Assembly (NCBI GenBank): GCA_015063165.1
Contig: SUSZ01000029.1
Location: forward strand, 1 to 33,019
Direction of reading: 5' to 3'
Source: Thermoplasmata archaeon
GTDB lineage: Archaea > Thermoplasmatota > Thermoplasmata > Methanomassiliicoccales > Methanomethylophilaceae
DNA: 33,019 nt
The notes under the pieces are model-generated. The model ran no database searches. It was not told the origin of the DNA and was given only the letters and a program-made list of their open reading frames with translations. The translations under genes were made by a program, and so were the position numbers. Below are positions 23,005 to 32,581 of the stretch, one piece after another (within the stretch, counting starts at the first letter, position 1; each line of letters starts with the position of its first letter).

Positions 23005-24348
23005 TCAGGTCGAGACTTCGTCTTCGTATGCGACAGGAGCGGGACCGCTTCTCCCGTCCACCAATCTGGCAATCCAGCCTCCGATTACTGCGGCTACGAA
23101 GATCCAGAAAACCATGCGGAACGGGAAGCAGAGAAGCAGCAGCATCGTGACAGCCAGTGGCTTCTTCATCTGGGCTCCGAGCGTGGCTGCTGTCAGCACA
23201 CCAGCAGCGAACGCCACATGGCTGAACGAATCCGGGAACAACAGCATGGACATTCCCATCCCGAGGCAAGAACATGCGAAGATCAGCGGGAAGAAGTGTC
23301 CCCCTTTCAGGCCGAAGCGAAGGCAGAACGCCGTCATGAGGACTTTCAGCACGCATAGTCCCATCAAAGCCCACGCTCCAAGCCCTCCGAATCCGCCTAT
23401 GAGCTCCGCCATCTGATCTTCGCCCGAGAACATCGCCATCGGCACCATCATGCACATGATTCCCACGATGATTCCGCAGAGAGTCTCCTTCAGCACCGAA
23501 GGAACCTTCTCTGCGCCTCTCTGGGCCATATCGCATGATACCTTGTACAGAAGATACACCAGCACCCCGGCGGGAATGTACATCAGAACAGCCGCATAGT
23601 CGATGACAGCGATATCGACCTCCGAGAAGCTTGGGAATCCTTCCAGCGAGGAGTTGAACGCCTGATTTAGACACCATATGACGAGGATGCTGGAACCCGC
23701 GGACAGACAGTAGAGGACAAGCTTCTCCATTCTGGGGAGCCTCGTCCCCTCACCGTCCATCGGAGCCTCCTCGACGGCCAGGATACCGAAGAGAGGCATG
23801 TGGAACAGCTGTCCTAGCGTGGCGGCCTCCCCCAGCTCGGTGAACGTAGATGCGTTCTTCCTTGCGAAGGAGACGTTGTCGCCTATCCAGTAGCACAAGG
23901 CCGCGATTATCCCGGTAAGGCCTGCCTCAGGTCCGACGCTCGCTCCAAGAATCAAAGGGAGCAGGGCGCATGCTAGCATTGGCAGGAAAGGGCGGTAATC
24001 GTAATGCTTCTCCTGCTTGACCTTTCCCAGAACCACGTCCAGTTCATCTGGATAGTCCCCGTAGCGCCTGTGAAGGAGGCCTATGGCGCATCCTCCGATG
24101 GCGCATATTGGAACAGCGATCCATTGTCCTCCAGCGAACGAAGGCGCGAAGTCCCAGATCAGAGAGGTTCCTAGCGATATCGCCTGCAGGAATAGCCAGA
24201 GGACCGTGCCCGCGACCCCTCCGAGCATCACAGCCAGCGCTAGCACAGAGGCCATGTTGCGAGCCCTCGTGCCGCCAGCACCTCCCTTCCCTGGGAACGG
24301 AGTCTTGGAACCATCGTGCGTTCTTTCCTCAGACACTGGATAGGACAT
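23005..24348 (-). CDS. ClC-family chloride channel/transporter
   Basis: A 447-residue polytopic membrane protein of the ClC family. The visible signatures are LGASVGPEAGLTGIIAAL (the GREGP-type region with its glutamate) and LKGGHFFPLIFACSCLG (the GxFxP region), with about ten hydrophobic segments. The N-terminal 30 residues are polar and cytoplasmic. No CBS domains follow, so it is a short prokaryotic type. Whether it works as a channel or an H+/Cl- exchanger cannot be told; no clear proton glutamate was located. The gene is divergent from the substrate-binding protein gene. Confidence 0.85.
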   Translation of the reverse strand: MSYPVSEERTHDGSKTPFPGKGGAGGTRARNMASVLALAVMLGGVAGTVLWLFLQAISLGTSLIWDFAPSFAGGQWIAVPICAIGGCAIGLLHRRYGDYPDELDVVLGKVKQEKHYDYRPFLPMLACALLPLILGASVGPEAGLTGIIAALCYWIGDNVSFARKNASTFTELGEAATLGQLFHMPLFGILAVEEAPMDGEGTRLPRMEKLVLYCLSAGSSILVIWCLNQAFNSSLEGFPSFSEVDIAVIDYAAVLMYIPAGVLVYLLYKVSCDMAQRGAEKVPSVLKETLCGIIVGIMCMMVPMAMFSGEDQMAELIGGFGGLGAWALMGLCVLKVLMTAFCLRFGLKGGHFFPLIFACSCLGMGMSMLLFPDSFSHVAFAAGVLTAATLGAQMKKPLAVTMLLLLCFPFRMVFWIFVAAVIGGWIARLVDGRSGPAPVAYEDEVST

Positions 24349-24486
24349 TCGTTTCTGCGGTAATAATCGTTCTTCTTTGGAATACCGGAACCTCTCATCT
24401 TATTATTGATGGCTGTCCTTATGTACGGAATAGGCATCCAAGAATCAACATTTCAAATAATTATAATCGATTCATACCATTTTAAT

Positions 24487-24503
24487 AACAACCAATGGTT
24501 GTT
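24487..24503. promoter_or_regulatory. 17-bp palindrome upstream of the transporter operon
   Basis: AACAACC-AAT-GGTTGTT has perfect 7-bp arms and ends about 20 bp before the TATA box of the substrate-binding protein gene. It is well placed for a metal- or tetrapyrrole-responsive regulator, whose identity cannot be told. Confidence 0.5.
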
Positions 24504-24524
24504 TTGAATCCAGTTTAGTTGCTA

Positions 24525-24533
24525 TTATATATT
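24525..24533 (+). promoter_or_regulatory. TATA box of the transporter operon
   Basis: TTATATATT predicts initiation near 24555, leaving a leader of about ten bases before the ATG at 24564. Confidence 0.55.
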
Positions 24534-24563
24534 ACACATCGGATTGAGCATCCAAGTGGTTCT

Positions 24564-26903
24564 ATGAATCGGAATACGCTTATTGCGATCACCGCGGTCG
24601 CAATCGTTGCCGTCGTCGCCATTGCTGCGGCGGTCATGTTGACTGGCAACGGTGAGAAAAAATCTGAAGACATCCAGATCACCATATCTGACGTGTCTGT
24701 AGAGGCGGGAGCATCCATCGGCTTCGATGTCAAGGTGACCCCGTCCGAGTATGCGAAAAAATACACCGTGACGCCTGCTAACACGGACGTCTATTCCTAC
24801 AGTGACGGAAAGGTCTTCGGTCTGAAGAAGGGAACTTCGACGATCGAGGTCAAAGCCGGCGACGTGACCAAGACGGCCAAGGTTACCGTGACTGGAATCC
24901 AGGTCACCGACCACAACGGAAAGGTCGTCGAGCTCGACAAGCCCGCAGAGAAGGTCGTCGTCTACACCAAGTACATGGCAGAGGCCATGATCCTCATGGG
25001 AGCCACCGACAAGGTCGTAGCGACCTCCGACACCGTCCTCAACGATTCCAACTACGCCCCCTATTATAAGCACGCCGTAAGCGCCGGAGCCGGCAGCACG
25101 CCCAAGAGCGCGGATCCCGCCATTCAGGCCGGAGCTGACCTCGTCATCATCTACAGCGCCGACGCCTCTTCCCTGTTCAACGCGAGCGGCATCCCCGTGC
25201 TGGAGATCGGAGCCTCGAAGCTCGACGAGATCCATGACGACATCACCGCTCTCGGAAAGGCCCTCAACATGAAGGACCAGGCCGACAAGATCCTCAAGTG
25301 GTTCGACAAGTACTACAAGATAATCGCTGACAAGGCCAGCACCAGCGACGCCTCCATCATGAACGCGCTCGAGAGCTGGTCCGCAACCAAGCTGAGCATG
25401 TGCGGAGACACGTCCACCCCCGGAACCCTCCTGAAGGCCGCGGGAGGAAGCAACGTCTTCACCGGCGGCTACAACTATCCCGAGGCTTCGACTCTCATCG
25501 AGCTCAACCCCGACTACTACTTCACCGTCATGTACAACGCCCAGTGGACCGAGGCTGACATCAACGCCCAGTTCGAGACCGTCAAGAACCGTCTCGGATG
25601 GAACCAGATCGACGCTGTGAAGAACGGCAACGTGTACAACGTGTCCAACGACATCATCGGAGGAATCCGCGGCGTCATCGGCGGAATGTTCTTCCTCTCC
25701 ATCATCAACAAGGACTGCGCCAGCTACGACGTCGAGACGATAATGAACGAGTACAACGCCCTGTCCGGCACCAGCTTCAACACCCACCTCGTCTACAAGA
25801 TGGGAGGCACCGCGCCCACCCTGAAGGAGAAGGAGGACAAGTCCAGCCTCGGCGGATGGTATTCCTGGAACCCCTACGTCCTCGAGGCGAAGTACGCGTT
25901 CATCACCTACACCCCGTCCATCGCCACTCTCCTGGTCGACCTCTACGAGGGAGTCTACGGAGACCTCCCCGCGGCCACAATCAGCGCCAGCGAGATTCCC
26001 GAGGAGTACCAGACCAACTTCGAGTCCAGGGTCAGCGGATCCTATGCGACCGGCGGTGTCAGCTTCTACAGCGGATACGACCTGATGAATTCCTCCAGCG
26101 AGGACGTCCTCGAGACCCTCACGAGCAAGCCTGGAACCATCATCTCGTTCTCCGGATCGACCAACGACACCATCTACAACCTGCTCTGCCAGAAGTACGG
26201 CGAGGCCCCCTATTCGGGCAACTCGCCCAAGTCTGAGGCGGCCCTCTGGGATATGATCTACGCTGGTTCGAAGTCCGCTACCGAGAACTTCGAGAAGAGG
26301 TTCGGACTGACCGTCCCCGATTCCGTCATAAGGCTCGGAGAGGACGCGTCCAAGATGGACACCAGCCTCCTGATGAGCACTTGCTACGACGCCTGCCAGA
26401 AGTACGGCTCATGCGTCGTGTTCATGTCCAACTCCATCCCTGCCAGCCTGTCAGCCGACAAGCAGGCGGACCTCAAGGAGATAGCCACGAAATCCAACAC
26501 CACCTTCTACTTCATCAAGTCGAAGTCCATCAACGATACCCTCGGCTGCACCGAGATCACCGGTGCCATCGTCGACATGCAGGACGAGGCCAAGGCTGTC
26601 ATCGAGAAGGCTCAGCTCGACATCTACAGGGTCAAGAAGGCGGTCGACGAGTACAAGCAGAACGGCGGAGAGGAGCTCACAGTCTACCTCGAGGCCAACT
26701 CCGGAAAGGGCGCTCCCAGAGGCTCCATCGCCGGATCCCTGTTCAAGATCCTCGGATGGGAGAACATCGTCGACAGCGACGGGTCCTCGTTCGTCCAGCT
26801 CTCTGAGGAGACCATAATCGAGGAGAAACCGGACATAATCATCTTCTACGACAAGTCCCTGGATTCCAGGACCATCGAAGAGAAGATGAGGCTCAACAAG
26901 TGA
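24564..26903 (+). CDS. Fused double substrate-binding protein of a FecBCD/BtuFCD-type ABC transporter
   Basis: A 779-residue protein with an N-terminal anchor (residues 5-27), a BIG-type Ig-like domain (~34-112, GLKKGTSTIEVKAGDVTKTAKVTVTG), and a first BtuF/FhuD-type binding domain (~113-400; KVVVYTKYMAEAMILMGATDKVVATSD, AGADLVIIYS, LNPDYYFTV). A second, diverged binding domain follows (~430-779; KAPRGSIAGSLF-type segments and EKPDIIIFYD). It delivers a metal chelate such as cobalamin, haem or siderophore to the permease. Most substrate-binding proteins have one such domain, so the tandem form may bind two ligands or a large one. The start at 24564 suits the TATA spacing. First of a three-gene operon. 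Confidence 0.82.
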   Translation: MNRNTLIAITAVAIVAVVAIAAAVMLTGNGEKKSEDIQITISDVSVEAGASIGFDVKVTPSEYAKKYTVTPANTDVYSYSDGKVFGLKKGTSTIEVKAGDVTKTAKVTVTGIQVTDHNGKVVELDKPAEKVVVYTKYMAEAMILMGATDKVVATSDTVLNDSNYAPYYKHAVSAGAGSTPKSADPAIQAGADLVIIYSADASSLFNASGIPVLEIGASKLDEIHDDITALGKALNMKDQADKILKWFDKYYKIIADKASTSDASIMNALESWSATKLSMCGDTSTPGTLLKAAGGSNVFTGGYNYPEASTLIELNPDYYFTVMYNAQWTEADINAQFETVKNRLGWNQIDAVKNGNVYNVSNDIIGGIRGVIGGMFFLSIINKDCASYDVETIMNEYNALSGTSFNTHLVYKMGGTAPTLKEKEDKSSLGGWYSWNPYVLEAKYAFITYTPSIATLLVDLYEGVYGDLPAATISASEIPEEYQTNFESRVSGSYATGGVSFYSGYDLMNSSSEDVLETLTSKPGTIISFSGSTNDTIYNLLCQKYGEAPYSGNSPKSEAALWDMIYAGSKSATENFEKRFGLTVPDSVIRLGEDASKMDTSLLMSTCYDACQKYGSCVVFMSNSIPASLSADKQADLKEIATKSNTTFYFIKSKSINDTLGCTEITGAIVDMQDEAKAVIEKAQLDIYRVKKAVDEYKQNGGEELTVYLEANSGKGAPRGSIAGSLFKILGWENIVDSDGSSFVQLSEETIIEEKPDIIIFYDKSLDSRTIEEKMRLNK

Positions 26904-26907
26904 TAAA

Positions 26908-27963
26908 ATGGACGGTCGTCGCCCCTCCAGCGGAGAGGATCTGAGAAGAATCGGAGCCAAGTCCCGTGCCAGAGGGGTGGCGATCATCCTCCTTACCGCT
27001 ATAGCCCTGGCAGCCATATTCGTAATATGCCTGTTCCTAGGGTCAGGCGGGCTTTCCTTCGAACGCTGCATACAGGGCCTCATGGGCGATGGGTCCTGGT
27101 CGGACAACTACATTATCCAGAGGATACGCATCCCCAGGATGCTGTGTGTCATACTGGTCGGCGCGGCCTTGTCGGTCGGCGGTATGACCATGCAGTCCCT
27201 TTTCAAGAACCCCATGGCATCCCCGTCCGTCCTCGGACTCTCGTCTGGAGCGTCGTTCGGAGCATCCATGGCCATATCGTACGGGATATTCGGATTCGCA
27301 TCCGGATACGGCACCACCATCGCCGCGTTCATATTCTGCATCGGGACCATGGGCCTGGTCTACGCCGTGGCCTATTCGAAGTACGGGACCTCCACCATGA
27401 TGCTGCTCCTCTCCGGAATGGCCATAAGCGCGATGTTCTCCGGCCTGACCTCCCTCATAGAGTATCTGGCCGAGGACGCCACTCTGGCCGACATCGTCTT
27501 CTGGATGATGGGGAGCTTCAACAGGTGCGGTTGGAACTCGTTCTACATCGCGGTCGTCCCGATAGTGCTGGGACTGATCATGATAGGCATCAACACCCGG
27601 GAGATGAACATCATCTCGATGGGCGAGCAGCAGGCCAAGACTCTGGGGGTGAACGTCGGGAGATGCAGGATCATGCTGATCCTGGGCACCTCGCTGCTCG
27701 TGGCCGGCTCCGTGTCCATCTGCGGTGTGATAGGCTTCGTCGGGCTGATAGTGCCGCACATCTTCAGGATGATAGCCGGCCCGGACCACGTCATGCTGAT
27801 GCCCCTCTGCATGCTCGGAGGCGCCGTCTTCATGCTGATAATGGACACAATCGCGAAGACCATAACCGTGGGGGAGCTGCCGGTCGGCATCCTGACCTCC
27901 CTGCTGGGAGCGCCGTTCTTCATGTACATCCTCCGCACTCGCAGAAGAGAGATCTGGAGCTGA
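26908..27963 (+). CDS. FecCD/BtuC-family ABC transporter permease
   Basis: A 351-residue integral membrane protein of the FecCD family: about ten hydrophobic segments, the early RIRIPRMLCVILVGAALSVGGMTMQSLFKNPMASPSVLGLSSGA signature, and the C-terminal GFVGLIVPHIFRMIAGPDH cytoplasmic coupling region with GELPVGILTSLLGAPFFMYIL. It forms the channel of the chelate importer. It starts four bases after the substrate-binding protein stop and is followed four bases later by the ATPase, so all three are cotranscribed. Confidence 0.9.
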   Translation: MDGRRPSSGEDLRRIGAKSRARGVAIILLTAIALAAIFVICLFLGSGGLSFERCIQGLMGDGSWSDNYIIQRIRIPRMLCVILVGAALSVGGMTMQSLFKNPMASPSVLGLSSGASFGASMAISYGIFGFASGYGTTIAAFIFCIGTMGLVYAVAYSKYGTSTMMLLLSGMAISAMFSGLTSLIEYLAEDATLADIVFWMMGSFNRCGWNSFYIAVVPIVLGLIMIGINTREMNIISMGEQQAKTLGVNVGRCRIMLILGTSLLVAGSVSICGVIGFVGLIVPHIFRMIAGPDHVMLMPLCMLGGAVFMLIMDTIAKTITVGELPVGILTSLLGAPFFMYILRTRRREIWS

Positions 27964-27967
27964 TAGT

Positions 27968-28954
27968 ATGGATATAGAGATCAAAGGCGTGAAGTTCAGC
28001 TACGGGTCCAAGAGCGTGCTCAAATCCCTTTCGTTCAAGATGGAGAGCGGGAACATCGTAGGGATCCTCGGCCAGAACGGCTGCGGAAAGACCACCCTCC
28101 TCAACTGCATCAACACAATCCTGAAGCCCACCGGCGGATGCGTGATGATAGACGATCCCGGAGGATTGGGCGAGATGGACGTCCAGAGGATGTCGAGCAA
28201 GGACCTGGCCCAGCACATGGCGACCGTCGCACAGACCAACAGCACCTCCTTCCCGTTCACTGTGATGGAGGCTGTGAAGATGGGACGCTACGCCCAGACC
28301 AGAGCCAGGGACGCGTCCGATCAGGACATGGACGTCATCTACAACGCCCTGGAACGGGTCGGGATGCTCGACTTCATCGACAGGAACATCAACGAGCTCA
28401 GCGGCGGAGAGCTCAGAAGGGTGATGATCGCCAGAGCCCTCGTTCAGGAGCCCGACGTCATGTTGCTGGACGAGCCTACCCTGCATCTAGACATCAACAA
28501 CCAGTTCGATCTGATGGACCTCATGAGGGAGCTCGTGGACGAGAAGAAGATCCTCGTCGTCATAGTTACCCACGACCTCGTGCTCGCCGCTAGATACTGC
28601 GACCAGATCGTCCTGATGCAGAAGGGCGAGGTCGTCAGCATAGGCTGCTGCGCCGATGTCATAACTCCTGAGAACATGCGCGACGTCTTCTTCGTGGATG
28701 CGGAGGTCAGCTACTCGGAGGCCATCCACGGGCTGAACGTGTTCATCCGCGGCAAGTTCAAGGGCCGAGGGCGTCGCGATATCTCGAGGAGACCTTGCTG
28801 GCCTCCTTCATGCGCTCCTCCCATTCCGGCAGGCTGTCGTACCTGTAGATGTCGATGTTGCCTCCCTGGTGCTCCCCCTCCCCGGACAGGGATTCCAGGT
28901 CCGACTCCAGCTCCAGGTAGCGGTCCTGCAGGAGAGCCAGGTCCTCCTCGCTAG
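27968..28954 (+). CDS. FecE/BtuD-type ABC transporter ATPase
   Basis: Cytoplasmic ATP-binding subunit of the importer: Walker A GQNGCGKT (35-42), Q-loop AQTNSTSFPFTV, signature LSGGELRRV (~143), Walker B VMLLDEPT, and the H-switch VTHDL. Normal members end near residue 260, here at about GLNVFIRGKFKG. The frame then runs another 65 residues, rich in Cys, Pro and Arg, antisense to the end of the CobN-like gene, to a TAG at 28952-28954. This tail is probably not conserved; a lost or shifted stop is likely. Confidence 0.88.
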   Translation: MDIEIKGVKFSYGSKSVLKSLSFKMESGNIVGILGQNGCGKTTLLNCINTILKPTGGCVMIDDPGGLGEMDVQRMSSKDLAQHMATVAQTNSTSFPFTVMEAVKMGRYAQTRARDASDQDMDVIYNALERVGMLDFIDRNINELSGGELRRVMIARALVQEPDVMLLDEPTLHLDINNQFDLMDLMRELVDEKKILVVIVTHDLVLAARYCDQIVLMQKGEVVSIGCCADVITPENMRDVFFVDAEVSYSEAIHGLNVFIRGKFKGRGRRDISRRPCWPPSCAPPIPAGCRTCRCRCCLPGAPPPRTGIPGPTPAPGSGPAGEPGPPR

Positions 28955-31900
28955 CATTCCAGAGGCCTCTTGTGTTCGCTTCCAGGAGACGTCTGACCAT
29001 CTCCTCTGCCGCGTAGACGTTGTTGTCCCTGAGGAAGGAGTAGTTGTCCTCGTTCCTCACGTATTCGTCCGTTATCCTGTCGAAGGTCCTCCCTTCGATC
29101 TCCTTCGTGGAGCATTGCCAGCCGTAGACTCTTGTCACCCTCTTGGTTATCTCGCTGGCTCCGGCGTATCCCGATCTCTTCATGGCATCGATCCATTGCG
29201 GGTTCAGCAGCTTGGTGGAGATCACCCTGTCGAGCTCCTCCGACAGGGAGCGCACGGGTATCGACAGCGGGTCGCTGGTGTCCCCGTAATACGTCTTCGA
29301 CTCCTTCCCAGACAGGAACTTGGTGGCTGCGGACATCCCTCCTACGCTGCTGTAGCGTCCGCTGGACAGGATGTCCACAGAATCCGAATGGATCTTGTCG
29401 AAGGTGAAATCGTCAAGGGCCAGCATCCTTGCGAACTGGGAGATCATCGGCTTCCCTTTCCTGTCGCCGCCATATCCGTACCCTTTGCAGTTGAGGTAGA
29501 AATCCACGAGGTCCTTGTCCCCCTCCCATGCGCTGGCCAGGATCGCCAGGTACGGACCTCCGCTTCCGCAGCCGGGGCCGCTGCCGAACATGCGCGTTTT
29601 CGACTCCTCGGCGTCGGCTCCGTCCTCGATGGACTCCAGCATATGCTTCCTGGGGAAATTGAACTCCAGAGGCTCGTCGAGATCCATTATCGATTCTATG
29701 ACGGAATGCAGATAGTCCATAGGTCCGGGCATGTTCTCGATGAGCATGGTGGAGATGCCTATCGTGGTGTCTATGCGAGGCCTTCCGAGCTCCTCCATCG
29801 GGATTATGCGGAATCCCTTGACGGAACCGTCCTGCCCCCATGTCGGCTCGGCTCCCAGCAGGTGCATCATCTGGGACATGGTCTCGCCTCCGCACACCAG
29901 GATGTCGCTGAAGTTCCAGTTGTATCCGATGGTCTCGGGCATCCTCCCCTCGTCCTCCATGAATCTCTTCACAGCCGATTCCGCGAGCTTGACGCCGGTC
30001 TCCCAAGCGGATCTGGTCGGGACGGATTTCGGGTCCATGGAATATAAGTTCCTGCCTGTGGGAAGGACTTCGTATCTCCCTCTGGTGATGAATCCGGACG
30101 GGCTGGGTTCGATGTAGCACCCGGACATGCATCTCATCAGCGAGCCCATCTCGTCGGACCTGTCTATCCTGTTGGAGATGTCCAGTATCAGCTCGTCCTT
30201 GTCGGGGAATTCGGACGTGTCCCCGCTGGAAATCACATGAGCTATGTGCTCGCGCGTCCTCTCGCGTATGGACCCGCGGATGTCGTCGACGCTCTTGTCA
30301 CCCAGCCTCTCCCATGGTTCCATGGAGCTGAGGGCGTCGAGATCGTATCCCATGGAATCCGAGACCAGATGCATCAGGGAGCCTCTGTCGTCGTTGAATC
30401 TCATGATGGAATAGACCATGTCGATCCTCCCCTCGCCCTCTGGCTTCTCGCCGAAGACGTGGAGGCCTTGGATGGTCTGCGATCCGCGTATGCTGGAAAG
30501 ATAGGAACGATAATGCCTTATGCAGGCGTCCAGATCGATGTCGTCGGGCAGTTGGCGAGCCGTGTTGACCGAATTGTGCTTCTTCACCATGCGCACCCTG
30601 AGGGCTTCCGATCTCGAGGGATCGTCCTTCGAAGTCTCGAGCTCCCTCATCATTGAATCCATCTCAGCGAGATCGCCATACAGCTGGACGTCCTTCATCG
30701 GGGCCTGCATATGGCTGACGATCGTGGCGTAGGACCTGCGCTTTGCCACCATACCCTCGGTCGGGTTGTCCGTGGTGTAAAGGTAGATGTGGGGCGTGTC
30801 TCCCACGCATAGGTCCGGATAGCATCTCTCGGACAGACCGGTGGATTTTCCCGGGAGGAACTCGAGGCATCCGTGAGACCCGATATGGACCATCACATCG
30901 GCCTTCCAGATGTCGTTGAAATAGTGCATCTCGGCCATGAACTGGTGCGTAGGGGCGCATACCGGGTCCTGGAGTATCTTGCATACCTTGCCGTCGCATC
31001 TGGGCCCGTAGCAGCCCCTCTTCGGCTCCAGAGCTACGATGACGTTCCCCAGCCTGATTCCGGAGATCAGGATCTTCCCGTCCAGGACCATGCTCTGGCC
31101 TGGCGGCTCTCCCCAGGTCTTCACGATGTCCTCCGGAATTCCATCGGGAAGCGTTCTCAGATACGTCTCGTACTCGTCGGTCCCCATCTCGTACAGCACG
31201 CCGCCATGGCCTTTTATCTCCTGGACGGTGGTCCACCTGAACTCGTTCAGAGCCTTCTTCTCCAGGATCAGGTCCTTGAGCTCCTTGCCGTCTTTTACGG
31301 GCGCAGTGTCGTATCCTTCGGCCGCCATCCTCTGCAGGATGCGTGCGACGCTCTCCAGCGCGTCCATTCCGCCCGCGTTCCCTATGTTGGCCTCGGCTCC
31401 GTGGCACGGGAAGTTGTTCAGGAAGAGCAGGACCCTCTTCTCGGAGTTCGGCTTGGTCTGCAGCGCGACGCTCCTGGCTATCCTGCGCATGGCCTTCCTG
31501 CATCTCTCCTCGATCAGGACCCTCTTCTTGTCCATCCTCGGAAGGAAGTCCATCTCGGAGCCTATGGGGATGGGCTCGATGCCTCCCTCCAGCTCGGGGA
31601 GCATTATCTTCCATGTCACATCGGAGGTGAGGCCGCTGCATTCTTCCCATTCCTTCACCGACATCCTGGACATCAGGACTGGAGCGAACAGCGGGACGTC
31701 CGTGTCCTTCAGAACGCTGCCGCTGTCGTCCTCCGAGCCGAAATAGGCTATGGACAGCTTCGCGATAGCGGACACCAGCGGCTTACCGTCGGACCACATG
31801 AACCTCCTCACGCATTCGGAAGGGGTGAGGACCGGCTGGCCTGGCTCGGGCCTGTACATGGTGTAGACCAGAATGGGATTTATCCCGTATTCGATGGCGA

Positions 31901-32477
31901 TCTCGCACATCCTCTTCTCGAGAGACAGCCCGTCCATGGTGTAATGGGCTCTTGACGCCATTATCCCCACGAAAGGCTTCGTTCTATCGAGGCCGTAGGA
32001 TTCGATGTAGGCGAGAGGGTCATCGAAGAGCTCTCCATTCTTGTATCCTACGATCGACTGCCACGGGACGTCCACAGGGGGCTTCACTTCCTCTTTCCCG
32101 CCGAGGACAGAGGCGCTGATGTAGTCGAACATCCTCACGAAGTTCTCGTCGCCGCCCTTGCTCATGTACTCGTAGCATCTGGACACTATGCTCATGTCGA
32201 CGGTCGAGCGCGACCATACGGACGGATCGCTGCCTATCACGATTATCTTGGACTCGGCCAGATCCGGGTCGGACAGCACGTCCCCGATGAATCCGATGCT
32301 CTGCCAGCAGATCAGCGTGACCTCGTTGGAGAGGATGAGCTCCTTTATCATGTCGGGGGTCAGGGCCTTGTTGTGAAGGATGGTCGGACAGATGGCGGTA
32401 ATCTGGTGCTTGACATCGATCCTTTCCATGACGGCCATGTGGTTGTTCCAGACGTATGCGAATATCCTGGCGGGCAT
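28758..32477 (-). CDS. CobN/BchH-family chelatase large subunit
   Basis: A 1239-residue protein of the CobN/magnesium-chelatase H family, the usual length. Recognised segments are NFPCHGAEANIGNAGGMDALESV, MVHIGSHGCLEFLPGKSTGLSERCYPD (~525-550) with its metal-site histidine, KGCYGPRCDGK, and GSGPGCGSGGPYLAIL (~967). CobN inserts cobalt into hydrogenobyrinate with ATPase partners CobS/CobT; neither is in the window. Related CobN-like proteins next to haem uptake genes (HmuS) remove metal instead. It converges on the transporter ATPase. The promoter at 32498-32508 and array C at 32582-32626 lie upstream. Substrate and direction of the reaction are open. Confidence 0.88.
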   Translation of the reverse strand: MPARIFAYVWNNHMAVMERIDVKHQITAICPTILHNKALTPDMIKELILSNEVTLICWQSIGFIGDVLSDPDLAESKIIVIGSDPSVWSRSTVDMSIVSRCYEYMSKGGDENFVRMFDYISASVLGGKEEVKPPVDVPWQSIVGYKNGELFDDPLAYIESYGLDRTKPFVGIMASRAHYTMDGLSLEKRMCEIAIEYGINPILVYTMYRPEPGQPVLTPSECVRRFMWSDGKPLVSAIAKLSIAYFGSEDDSGSVLKDTDVPLFAPVLMSRMSVKEWEECSGLTSDVTWKIMLPELEGGIEPIPIGSEMDFLPRMDKKRVLIEERCRKAMRRIARSVALQTKPNSEKRVLLFLNNFPCHGAEANIGNAGGMDALESVARILQRMAAEGYDTAPVKDGKELKDLILEKKALNEFRWTTVQEIKGHGGVLYEMGTDEYETYLRTLPDGIPEDIVKTWGEPPGQSMVLDGKILISGIRLGNVIVALEPKRGCYGPRCDGKVCKILQDPVCAPTHQFMAEMHYFNDIWKADVMVHIGSHGCLEFLPGKSTGLSERCYPDLCVGDTPHIYLYTTDNPTEGMVAKRRSYATIVSHMQAPMKDVQLYGDLAEMDSMMRELETSKDDPSRSEALRVRMVKKHNSVNTARQLPDDIDLDACIRHYRSYLSSIRGSQTIQGLHVFGEKPEGEGRIDMVYSIMRFNDDRGSLMHLVSDSMGYDLDALSSMEPWERLGDKSVDDIRGSIRERTREHIAHVISSGDTSEFPDKDELILDISNRIDRSDEMGSLMRCMSGCYIEPSPSGFITRGRYEVLPTGRNLYSMDPKSVPTRSAWETGVKLAESAVKRFMEDEGRMPETIGYNWNFSDILVCGGETMSQMMHLLGAEPTWGQDGSVKGFRIIPMEELGRPRIDTTIGISTMLIENMPGPMDYLHSVIESIMDLDEPLEFNFPRKHMLESIEDGADAEESKTRMFGSGPGCGSGGPYLAILASAWEGDKDLVDFYLNCKGYGYGGDRKGKPMISQFARMLALDDFTFDKIHSDSVDILSSGRYSSVGGMSAATKFLSGKESKTYYGDTSDPLSIPVRSLSEELDRVISTKLLNPQWIDAMKRSGYAGASEITKRVTRVYGWQCSTKEIEGRTFDRITDEYVRNEDNYSFLRDNNVYAAEEMVRRLLEANTRGLWNASEEDLALLQDRYLELESDLESLSGEGEHQGGNIDIYRYDSLPEWEERMKEASKVSSRYRDALGP

Positions 32478-32497
32478 CGCGGTTGGATTACCCTACC

Positions 32498-32508
32498 AAT
32501 TATATTAG
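32498..32508 (-). promoter_or_regulatory. TATA box of the CobN-like gene
   Basis: CTAATATAATT on the minus strand is centred 26 bp before the ATG at 32477, which predicts a leaderless or nearly leaderless transcript. Confidence 0.55.
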
Positions 32509-32581
32509 AGATATGAACCGAAAGAACGCCTTTGATGATTGATGATTCAACTTTATTGATCAAAATGCTATGTGTAGAAAT

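Noticed and set aside
24525-25787. Minus-strand frame of 420 codons
   Set aside because: Antisense to the substrate-binding protein gene; Val/Asp/Gly-rich composition mirrors the coding strand's codon pattern.
28869-30047. Plus-strand frame of about 390 codons
   Set aside because: Antisense to the CobN-like gene without any recognised motif.
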